A DNA stretch of 64,000 nt from Anisus vortex (Eukaryota; Mollusca; Gastropoda; Planorbidae): positions 14,637,679 to 14,701,678 of the forward strand of contig OX421497.1 in assembly GCA_949126835.1 (NCBI GenBank), given 5' to 3'. A program made the position numbers and the translations under genes. This document shows, one piece after another, positions 36,301 through 48,300 of this stretch (its first letter is position 1; every line of letters begins with the position of its first letter). The notes under the pieces are model-generated. The model was given only the letters and a program-made list of their open reading frames with translations. It made no database searches and was not told the origin of the DNA.

Positions 36301-39300
36301 CGTATTCTCCTGCATTGTTTCAACCTTTATCATGGAATTGCCTATTGCCCCTACACAAAGACTAAGTAATAGGAGAAAACTAGATGGATATATATTAATT
36401 TTCAATTTAAATGTTTTTTTCATGCTTCAAGACGAGGCCTGATGAAAAATAAGTATTTAAACATTTTTTAGAAAAACATAACAAAAGTGTTTACTGTTAT
36501 TTGTTGTTTTCAATTAAAGAAAATGGGACGTAACATCCACAAAATAAATAAATGCCTCTAGTCTGATTTATCTATATCTTTTGTTTTATTCTTCCAATAC
36601 AAAATAACGTATTCAATACGTTCAATAGCAAGCATATAATGCATTTATCATTAGAAAACCACGTACCCCTCTGGTGTCCATTGCACTCCTCTGGAGTGCA
36701 TCTAAAAAAACTACACGTACCCATTCGTGTCACTGCACTCTACCAGAGTACCCCCCAGTAACTTTTGAAGAAAACAAAAAACAATCAAAACAAATGTATA
36801 TACCCACTTTATGATGCATTCTAACTAGGAAACACGCAAAAAACACAGAAAAAGTCATTCCGGTATACCCTTGGGCATTAATGGGTTAAGTAGTTTGTTT
36901 AAATAAAACACATAATGAAAAATACGAGAACACAATGAGAAAAGTAAGAAAAGAAAAGACTGTTCTGAAATGAACTATGCATGCATGTATGAATGTGTAA
37001 TATAAGACTTTTGAAGCTCAAATCTTGTGTCGCAAATGCAGTTCATTAGTAAAAGAATGGTTAAACTGCCGCAATATGTAAACATCTCAAATACACAACA
37101 CATTTTTTTTTGTTTACGTATTAGACAGGTATCCAACCTTATAAGGAGACGATTGATATGAAAATAATAAAGTTGAATTATACTTAATACTCAGCTTCTT
37201 AGTGACTAAATACTTTGTCAAGTTTTGATTGCTGATATATTTTGAACATCATAAAGCAACTGTAGTTAATTTAAAACGTTGATTCTGCCAGTGATGTTTG
37301 CTTTACCCATCCTTTCGAACATCTTGCTTGAAAGGATCATGAAGGATGCGATGGATGACCATCGCCGTTTTAATCACTAATAGTTGTACAACCATCTCCG
37401 TCCCTACTTTCGTTGACGATTTATCGGGCAACAAAGATACTTGAACGAACTAGTTATTGCCAAACAAAAGCGGTTTGTAATATGAAGAATCAAGACCAAG
37501 AAAACTTGAGTGAGGTCAAGACAAAAAAATGCAGATAGTATCACTACTAAAATGCAGATAGTATCACTACTAAAATGCAGATAGTATCACTACTAAAATG
37601 CAGATAGTATCACTACTAAAATGCAGATAGTATCACTACTAAAATGCAGATGAATGGACACATACTTGAAGTGGTCTTCTACTTAATAGGCCTATATATA
37701 GGGGTTCATAATATCCGTTGGGTCGAAACCAGGAAGTAACACTGGCCAAACTAATAAGCTAAGCCTATAACAAAAGATGAATAAAAACATACTATCGTCC
37801 ACGAAAAATATAAATAATGGGTTCGATAGGTCTACATGTAAAGTGCAAAGCCCAAACGCTTAGAGAGATAATCAATTATACATTCGTGCCCAGAAAAAAG
37901 GACGCTTTCTTAAGATACTGAGTATGAAAAAAAGAATAAGAATAACGGTAATTTATATAGTGTTTCTAACTTGCGCTCTTTGCGCTCTTGGAATAAATTG
38001 CCATGGCAGTTGTATTTGTATTGTAAGGCACATCCATTAGCCAAAGAGAAATGTCGTTAATCTTTTTTTAAAAGGCTTATTTGTCTCAGATTCTCTCATT
38101 GTCTGAGGCAAGCTGTTCCATATAGAAGGCGCCAAAGATTCAAATGAGCGCAATCCAAGGTACTTATTTTGTGTCCAGCCACACAGGAGTGAATGTTATG
38201 AAGAGCACAGTTCCCTTGATGGTACGTGCTTTGATATCACAAATGAAGTCTGAGAAAGAGTCCTAAATGCCATCGCCCTACACGAAAATCTGTTTACCAA
38301 CAAGTTGAAAAACTAAGATGACAAGGACTCTTCTTAAGAAGCGTTGAACTTGCAAATAACATCCTGTAATAGGTGGGAAAAGGTGGAGGCAGAAAAAAAT
38401 GTGAGAATGATAATAATCTTAATTAATAGATCCGTCCAACAATTACTGGTTCTAGAGGGTTGCCAGATGAACGAGACAGATTGTGAAAGGTGATCGAACA
38501 GTAAATACTGGTACATCGACAACAGACCACCATGGTTATAGTACAGGTGAAGGAAATTAAATTCTAGAAATTTGCCAGCACAGTAAAAAAATATAACAGC
38601 GCCGAAATTTTGAGTTTTACCAGCAATTTGGGGTTTACTATACTTCTTAATTATTTAGTATACTAAGTCATAATGTATATAAACGGATTTTACTGCACTT
38701 TAATACGTAAAATATGCCCTAGTTTAAAACATAATTTAGACTTATAGTTGTGAAGAATTTTGGAGCTGTTACACTGACAAAACTTACAAAGAACACTCGG
38801 TTAAAATTATATACATAAAAGTCAGACCATATTTTGCATTAGTTGGTGCAATACTGTACAGTACCATACACTAATACTAATTTGTTAAAAGTAAAAAAAA
38901 ACATCACATAATGAGGACAATATTTACCGCTGTAAAAACCATCATCTCGCTGGTTGGCTTTAGTCAGGTTGTACATTTTTACTTCGGAATTCGTTTTTCT
39001 ACAACGCAAATATAAATGCAATGTAAAATACATTACTTTATCATATTGTCATAGAATCCATTAAAACTTATTCCAAACTATTTATTAAACAAAATCTTTT
39101 ACGATATATAAAATTGTAATTGTTCATTGATGATTGATAAAGTTGTAACCTTTTTATTAGTTTACAGCTCAAAACCACGATTGTTGCTATGGCCATCAAC
39201 AACAAGGAAGCAGAAACAATTAATAATATCAAGCCAAGATCTAAGATGAGAAGAAAAATGAATTATAACTAAATACATTCAATGAGAAAATATTTAAAAT

Positions 39301-42300
39301 GTAGGAGATAAAAAAATCAAATTTATCAGATTATTTTTTATAAGTAGTATGATATATTTTTATAATGACAATATTATTGATAATATTAAATAATTTAGCT
39401 ACCATTTATATTACATCTTTTAAGAAAAAATTATCAAGCAGCAAACACATTTTTAAAACATTTTGTTTACAAAGATTTGATGCAACTTAGTATTTTACAA
39501 AATTACAAACAATTTTTAATGATTTCTTTTGATATTTCTATAAATGATATTATGTATAAATAATTGAATAAATCAGTTATATAAAACACCATTAATTGTA
39601 TAAATCACTTAAATAAAACTATTACCTGTTGCTTTTACGTCTAGAGATTCTGTCGCTACAAAGAAACATTTCAACAAACAAATTACCTGTATGTTCTAAA
39701 ATCTTAATCTCATTTTGTAAAGTAAAGTATTTTTAGCAATAAAAGTTTCATAAAATATTTAATAATTTAATTTAATAATTTAAGACTGTTTTATATTTAT
39801 TTTTTATTTTTTTTTATAAATAATTTGTAACTGTGTTATCATAAGTATAATTAAACACAAGCAGTGGTGTAAATAGCAGGGGAGGAGGTCGGTCGACCCA
39901 ATCAACAGGTTTGTATAGCCGTCAGTAGAAATATAACTTACCAAATCAGCTGAAACAAATGAGTGAGAGTAACATAGGATAAGATGCCAACTATAGAGTA
40001 AGATACAAACCCACACAAAAATATCAAAATGTACACAAATCCAATGCAGCTTGTTTTTTCTAGAGTAATAGTTGTTACGTTAGTGCAACTTGATTGGACG
40101 TTTTAAACAAGTTCATTTTTATGATCCCCCCCTCTTTGATCTTTCTTCATTTAAATTTTACATTCAGTTAAAGTATGTTAATTTGATAAAGCGACGAGCT
40201 ATTGAAAATAATATGTAAAAGAATCCCGTAAGATTATTCAGTCCCAAGTATTTAACTACCAATTTTTGTTAAATGGAAGGGGCATAACTAAGAAGTTTTT
40301 GTTAAATGAGTCTAACTTGATTAGGAGTAAAACGTACACTGGGTCTGGTGTAAAACGTAACATTTTCAAAATAATTATTTAAAATTAACAACAAAAAATA
40401 ATTTGAATTTGTATATTATTATCAATAGCCTAATAAGAACATTGATTTTGATTAAAATATGTATTCCCACCTCTCAGCCTAATTATCTATCAGGCTTTAG
40501 AAAGAGATCTAAATGTTTTCATAAGATACCAGAAGCAGATGCAGAGCACTTGACTTAAATCAGAGCCAAGCTAGAAAAAGAAGCAATGGGTTTCTACACT
40601 AGCGAGTTCCAAGCGAGCTGTTATGATGTGGCTCACCCATATTACATTTGCAAAGCCAACTAGTGATAACTGACACTGTTGGCAGTGCTCTAAAAGGAAT
40701 TTTATTCTTTTGGCCTTTTTGTCTTTCATTTAATCCACACTTTCCTAACAATTAGGAATTCATGCCTATTAGTTTGACAAATATTTCATGTCTATTAGTT
40801 TGACAAATATTTCATGTCTATTAGTTTGACAAATATTTCATGTCTATTAGTTTGACAAATATTTCATGTCTATTAGTTTGACAAATATTTCATGTCTATT
40901 AGTTTGACAAATATTTCATGTCTATTAGTTTGACAAATATTTCATGTCTATTAGTTTGACAAATATTTCATGTCTATTAGTTTGACAAATATTTCATGTC
41001 TATTAGTTTGACAAATATTTCATGTCTATTAGTTTGACAAATATTTCATGTCTATTAGTTTGACAAATATTTCATGTCTATTAGTTTGACAAATATTTCA
41101 TGTCTATTAGTTTGACAAATATTTCATGTCTATTAGTTTGACAAATATTTCATGTCTATTAGTTTGACAAATATTTCATGTCTATTAGTTTGACAAATAT
41201 TTCATGTCTATTAGTTTGACAAATATTTCATGTCTATTAGTTTGACAAATATTTCATGTCTATTAGTTTGACAAATATTTCATGTCTATTAGTTTGACAA
41301 ATATTTCATGTCTATTAGTTTGACAAATATTTCATGTCTATTAGTTTGACAAATATTTCATGTCTATTAGTTTGACAAATATTTCATGTCTATTAGTTTG
41401 ACAAATATTTCATGTCTATTAGTTTGACAAATATTTCACAGTAAACCAACCAAACCATTACTTCAATTAGAAAACATTTTCACTGTTCAAGTCAATGAAT
41501 GTCATACTACTATATCGGGGGAAGAATTGATCAGTAGCAAGCCAAAGTGAAAGTGGCGCCCCATTAGCTGGTCACATCGGTTATATTGTACCAATAACCC
41601 AATCCTTTGGGTGACAGTTTATTGACTGGCACAATCTGAGATGGCACACGTGCGATGCAATAAACAAGAACAACAACAAAACAATATCAACAATAGGAAA
41701 AATAACTTTCACAATTGACTAGGCAAGTATCAACAAATAATCTGCATAAAAATCATTTTTATTTTCACAATATCTGTTTCACTTGTGTCAATCGTAGCAT
41801 AACAGTTTGTTTGTTTTAGGATCTTGTACAGCAGGGGTCTCCAAACTTTTCAGCCCGAGGGCCGCATTAACTATCAAACAGCAGCTCGGGGGCCAACTAC
41901 ATACTCGAGGTCCAAAGAAAAAAAAGAATCAAAACATGGATGTTGTTTTTAATTATGTATTTAATATTATTGTATTCAGTTATTATTTTATTCGTGCACT
42001 ACACTTGAACACCTGTATTTAGTGGGAATGGTGAAATTGTTTCCTGAATGCCAAAATAGAAGTTATTTCTGGCTTTTGATTTGATCATTGACCTGAGATT
42101 ATCATCGGACAAGTTTGTTCTCAAATTGTTCTTTACGTATTTCATTCTTGAAAATGTTTGTTCACACAGGTATGTTGTTCCAAAGATTGAAAGGTACCTT
42201 GAGGCAAACGTTTTAATATTAGGAAAGTCTTCCTTGGGCAAAAAGTGTTAAAGAACCATCAGTCCTTCTTTGAATTTATCCCTAAGGAGGTCATATGATT

Positions 42301-45300
42301 GCAACTCAATGACCTACAGATGCAGTTCATCAGGGCAACTGGCCACGTCTGCTTCAAATGGGTTTTCAATTCTTCTGCCTTTGAATCTAAATCAGAAAAC
42401 TGCTCCTGAATTTGCAGCTGGAGTTCTTTGATGATCTCGCATGCAAATGACGTGGGGAACTCAGCTGTTGCTTCAGCCATGAATACCTTGAACTGCTGAA
42501 AGTGCGTCAAGTTGTTGGGCTGTACTTTTTCCCAAAACAAGACAAGTCAAGTTTGGATCTGAAGGTTTTTTACGTGGGTGTATAGATCAAAAACTAGATT
42601 TTACTATCCTTGTAGTTTGAGGTTCAGAAAATTTAAATGACTAGTTATGTCTGTAGCAAAGGCCAATTTCCGTACCCACTCTTCATCAGACAGTTATGGC
42701 TGTGGCTTGCCTTTACTTTCCAGGAACTCACCCTTTTCCTTTCTTAACTTAACTACTCTGCTCAGAACTTTCTCACAACTTAGCCATCTTACAGCTGTGT
42801 AATAATGGTAAATCTTTCGATTCTGTATCTGTATCTTTAAATATGTCTCTGAAATGTCTATGACTGAGCCCATGTGACCTTAATAAATTGACCATCTTTA
42901 ACACAGGATTCAGGGCACTGCTAATGTCCATACATTTTCCACACAAAGCTTGCTGGTGAATAATAGAATGCAGGAACATTGTTTGTGAAAAGTTTTCATT
43001 TCACATCTGCTTCACTTGTCCAACCAAGCCTTTCTTTATGCCACTCATCTTCTTTCCTCCATCAACAGTCAGGCAACTGAGATTAGTCCAGTCCAAGTTA
43101 TAATCAGTAAATGCTTTTTTTCAACTCATTAAATATATATTCTGTCCGGTAACAGTGCCATACATTATACATGATATGAAGGGAAGCCAGCTCTTGTGTT
43201 ATGTTCATGTCTTCCTACACACCTCTAATGAACAAAATCAGTTGAGAGGTAGACAAGCTGTCCAGCGATTAATCTATTTGAATTGAAAAATGGCAAAATT
43301 GCTTGCATTATTTGCTATTTGATTCACAATGTTTTCACCCATATCTGTAACTTGGCGGGAAATGGTATTTGCACCCAAAGCTACATTTTAAAACTGTTTT
43401 GACTTTTCTGGGCAAAGTTCCTCAGCCACACCTCCAACAAACATCCACCACTACTTCACCATCTGTAGACGGTTTGCCACTTTTAGCCAGGACGTAAGCA
43501 ACTTTATAAATGGCCTTAGTTATATTTTTTTTTTCATTTGAGGATTTACTGAACAATGTCCTCTGAGATGTGAGTTGATTTTGTAATTTAGCACATTTTT
43601 CTGCACGGACTTCACCCTCCAAATGTGTATATTTCTCCTGATGTTTGCTTTGATTATGACGGCGCAGGTTGTATTCTTTTATCACAGTCACAGTTTCGTT
43701 GAAAATCACACACAATGCTTTCTCACCGGATCTGCTAAACTTGGCAGGATACAGGTAAAATTCCGTAATTTTTTACTGTAGATAAAAAGGACTCCACGGG
43801 CCGCATGAAAGGGCTTTGCGGGCCGCATGCGGCCCGCGGGCCGTAGTTTGGAGACCCCTGTTGTACAGCATGATAACCTTTTTTTCAACCTTCTAAGGCT
43901 CTATGCATGTTTTTGATAATCTAACATTGTCTTCTCTTATTATGTCCAGCTTTTTATTTACTTTTCTTTGCTTATAGTCCATATCAAGCAAAACATTTTC
44001 ATTAACTAAGTTTGTTTGGAGTTTAAATAGAAAAATTTATGATGTATTAATTAACTTCTGACTTGTAGTAAAGAGTCTATTCTAGTAGTATATATTGTCA
44101 ATTTTATGACGAAATAATTTATGTAATGTTAAAACATTGGTCCTGTGGGGGTATAATAAACATACAATACACATTAACGAATACATTAATTTATTTATAT
44201 ATCTGCCTTGTTCTGCCACCCAAAATTAAATGTTAGCAAACGAAAAGTTTAAAAAAGTACCCGTTTTTATCCTGTATTTGTTGCCAGGTCCATTTCTTTC
44301 ATCATAATTCAACTCAGCTGGAATATTTACTTGAATTGTAAATGTATACCATGTATTGGGAGTTATGTCTTCTATAGTGATTCGGCTGGTATTGACGTAG
44401 AAAATGTGTTCATTTCCATAAGTAACTTTGAATCTAGCAGAACTTTTATAGAGAGATTCACATGACCAGGACAAAGTGACACTACTGGAGGAGACATTTG
44501 TGGTCTCAATATTTGATATTTTATGTTGGTCAACTGAAACAAAAAGTATTGTGATGAGATATATATTTTTATTTGTAAATAGTTCGAATTATTAAAATAA
44601 ATTCCTATGAAAAGTGGTAAAATATTGTAACAAGTTTTAAAAATATTTTGATATTAAAATATTTAATAAAAAAAATCAAAATAGATGGAAATGTGTCATT
44701 GGAGATTTTACAATGCGCACAAAAAGTTTTATTAAATAAAATTGTTAAAATATATTTTCAGGGGATAGATAATTTATGTGGCTATAACCGTAAGAGAATA
44801 TTTTTTCAACTGCTAAACTAGGTGCTAAGTGTATTATCGATTTGATGAAGGAAAGTAAATCAATTAGCCATCCAAAACTCCAGTCACCAGTCACATCGGC
44901 ACGAAACATACATACATAACTTTGCGAAATTAATTAGAATGACTTTTTTTTCGAAATTATAACTTTCAAGACCAAGCATGGAATCAGGGATATGCAATAG
45001 ACTCTACTTTGTAGAGTTCCAAACGTAAAAATAAAGTTAGGACTTGTTTTTTAATTTTACAGTAAGCTTGCAAAACAATGTTTTGAGCAATTGTATATGT
45101 TAGATACATTATTCTTTTTTTTATTATTTTATGTTAGCTATTATAGTTATTTTCTGTATAAAAATCTCTAAGCGATATGTCTGAGGTATGACGTGGTTGT
45201 TAGTGTAGGAAGTGATGTCAGAGTCTTGTTTGGTTGTCTGGGGATAAATGACGTATTGTTGTTTCGTTATAAATTGCAAAGATATTGGTCTCATTATTGT

Positions 45301-48300
45301 TTAGTATTAAAACAATATTAAAGATTGAAGTGTTTAGGCCTATCGTTGACTTCAATTGTAGAACATTTTACTCCAATAGATAACACATTTTATAACGTGT
45401 ATTCTGTACAAAGCAATGTTGACATACTGTAACACAACACGAACATAATATTATTGTTTGTTTTTGTAAATACCTTGACGAGGACGGTATTCTAATGACT
45501 TACGTGTTAAACATTCTTTGTTATCATTCCAGTACTGAGTTTGATCACATAGACAGAGCCACCGATTCGCGGGGTCACGCAAACAGGTAAATTCAGATTG
45601 ACAGAAACTTGTAGATCTATCACAGAGTTCACCATGTTCCTTGGCCACTAGCAAGTCAAAGAACAATATCAATTTCAAAATGCATTACACTTTACGATAA
45701 CAAATGGAATCTCGGGCATTGGTCTTATTGCGAAAATATCCATGTCCATTTATAATTTAAATCATTTTTTATGAACACATGAATAGTTTATGTTAAAACA
45801 AAAAAACAACAACTGTGCAAGACAATCTATATTTATATATAAAGTAGACTGTGTGTGTGTGTGTTCAACCCATCATACTACATGTTCAGTGCTATAGGGT
45901 GGTCTTAGCTTACATGAACTAACATGTTCAGTGCTATAGGATGGTCTCAACGTACGTGAACTAACATGTTCAGTGCTATAGGTTTAAAGTCACATGACCT
46001 TATTGTTTCATATTATACATTTGCGATTTCACTTCGGACATGTGCATAAAGTTAATAACGTATCGGACTTCGTTGCGGGCGACCCCGGTTCGACTCTCCA
46101 GTTAGTCTATATCTTTTTTTTTTTCTATATTTAAAAAAAAAAACATGCCAATAATATTACTTTTTAAAAATGAAAGTAAATCTACGAGCAACACAGGGCA
46201 TTTTAGATTTTTTGATAAATACACATTTTAATACTTGCCTTTTTTTTTACCCAATTACACGTTTTATTTTAAATTACTTTTCTAAAAGTCTTCAGTAATT
46301 TATTTTGTAAAAATTATTTTATTATAGCTTTTTCTTCATTATAGTTAATACATTAGTTATCTCTAGCTTACACAGGGCTGCTTTATTTTCCCAGGGCAAC
46401 GCCGGGCAATTTACTTTGTCAGATATAAAATCCAACACTTACGAGTTTTTATCCTGTATGTGTTGCCAGGTCCATTTTTTTCAGCATAATTCAACTCAGC
46501 TGGAATATTTACTTGAATTGTAAATGTATACCATGTATTGGGAGTTATGTCTTCTATAGTTATTTCGCTGGCGTTGACGTATAATATTTGTTCATTTCCA
46601 TAAGTAACCTTGAATCTAGCAGAACTTTTATAAAGAAATTCACATGACCAGGACAAAGTGACACTACTGGAGGAAACATTTGTGACTTGAATATTTGATA
46701 TTTTAAGTTGTTCAACTGAAACAAACATCAAACATAATTACATATTGTGAAATGTGTTGAAATTATTTTTATTTTTATAATGTTGAAAAATATTCTATGA
46801 CATTTATATAGGCCTATTTATAGTCCATAATTTAAAAAAAAGTAATAATAATAATGTTTCATTAAAAAATGGTGTGAAATCTAAGTATATAAATAATGTT
46901 GAATGAATAACACAACACAATTATTAAATGAATTTTTAAAATTCTGGCAAAACCTTCTTTAGGCTTCTTGACCTAATACTGGTTATCCCATTGAACTGAA
47001 ACTTGGCACATATCAGAAATAACATGCCGATGACAACATATTCTTTAAATTTTAAACCACATTATGATACCAAAAACTTGTAGGCCTACCAAAAAAATCT
47101 TGTTTTAGCCTTTACATTTCATTGTGGGCGTTTTGAAATCATTAATAAACGAACCATTCTGACATATTATTGTACTCTAAGACAATCTCTATTTATATAT
47201 AAAGTAGACTGTATGTGTGTTCAATATGTGTGTTCTATTTATATATAAAGTAGACTGTATGTGTGTTCAATCGTTTTAGTTCATTTTAAAGTTAAAGTTT
47301 TTTTCAAAGAAATAATACGATTTGATTGTTGTTTCTTCCTTTGTATTGGCGAACACGATTTATTGACGCTATCATGAGTAATGAAATATTAATTTACAAT
47401 GTATCTACATGACAATAGATACTAGCAGGCATATATAGTTAATATCTTTGATTCTACTCTAAGCTTATTCTGATCCAGATATTTAACTGCACTTGCAGAC
47501 CATACATAATATATTGCTACAGAATAGGCTAAGGATTCACCAACCCGAAAAATAAACGGAAACTAATGCCCCTCCCACTTCAAACTTTTAAAATCAAATA
47601 AAATGCGAATATGTTTGTCTAGCTAGGTGAAGGTTATTAACGAACACTACTTCTTACAACCAATAAAAACAAAACAATAAGAGCTCTTAAACTATTTAGA
47701 TGTTAGCAAACTGAACCTGAGCTTTAGTTTATAGTAAACCAAACTAAAACTTTAGTTGATAGAAAACCAAACTCCAACTTTAGTTTCAGCCAACCGAACC
47801 CGTCATTTAGTTGTTGACAACTCGAACCAGAACTTTAATTGTAGGCTTCACCAAACCTAAAAGTATGTTACTTTGATCTCTAGCCTTTAAAATAAAACCT
47901 GGCTAAAAAGTTGTCTTAGCTTACGTGGTGAACATTTTTTGTTATCACTCCAGTAGTTACTCCAATGACAAATACAACGTGACTGTAGCTCGTTGTCAGG
48001 GTAACAGTCCCATGTTTTTCCAGATTCACAAGAGCCGACATTACATCCACAAATTTCACCATAACTTTGAGCTATCCGTTGTTTGAAAGGGTAATATAAT
48101 ATTATAAATTATATATTGTTATATTTATAGAAAAATAAATAATGTGTGGCTTGTTATTTCCTTGGGCATACATGGTTAGTGTATAGTATATTTTATTTCC
48201 GTAATACACAATAAGCTAAATAGGCATGGACAAACTTTTTTTTTCTTTTTTTAACAAGTAAAGAAAGAACTTTTAATGCAAAATCTTTTGCACTCAGGTC

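Larger units (their letters stand above)
33378..38927 (-). other. Large last intron (inferred)
   Basis: Holds the 11-bp array (35561-36173), a LINE fragment (37285-37470), a 23-bp array (37527-37652) and a dispersed-repeat fragment (37945-38250). The remainder is AT-rich, with no exon I could support. The minus frame 34815-35060 has some hydrophobic sequence but no splice context. Confidence 0.5.

Noticed and set aside
34555..36760. GTGCACTC/GAGTGCA palindromic words at 34570-34640 and 36680-36750 as ends of one element
   Set aside because: The words are short, the spacing holds unrelated arrays and no TSD could be matched.
39687..39695. Possible 9-bp micro-exon AACATACAG between FN3-a and the linker exon
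   Set aside because: Phase would fit, but the intron to the next exon would be only 31 nt and its acceptor has no pyrimidine tract.
46060..46110. tRNA gene ending in GGTTCGACTCTCC
   Set aside because: Only the B-box half is tRNA-like; no acceptor stem or A box could be folded by eye. More likely part of a dispersed repeat.
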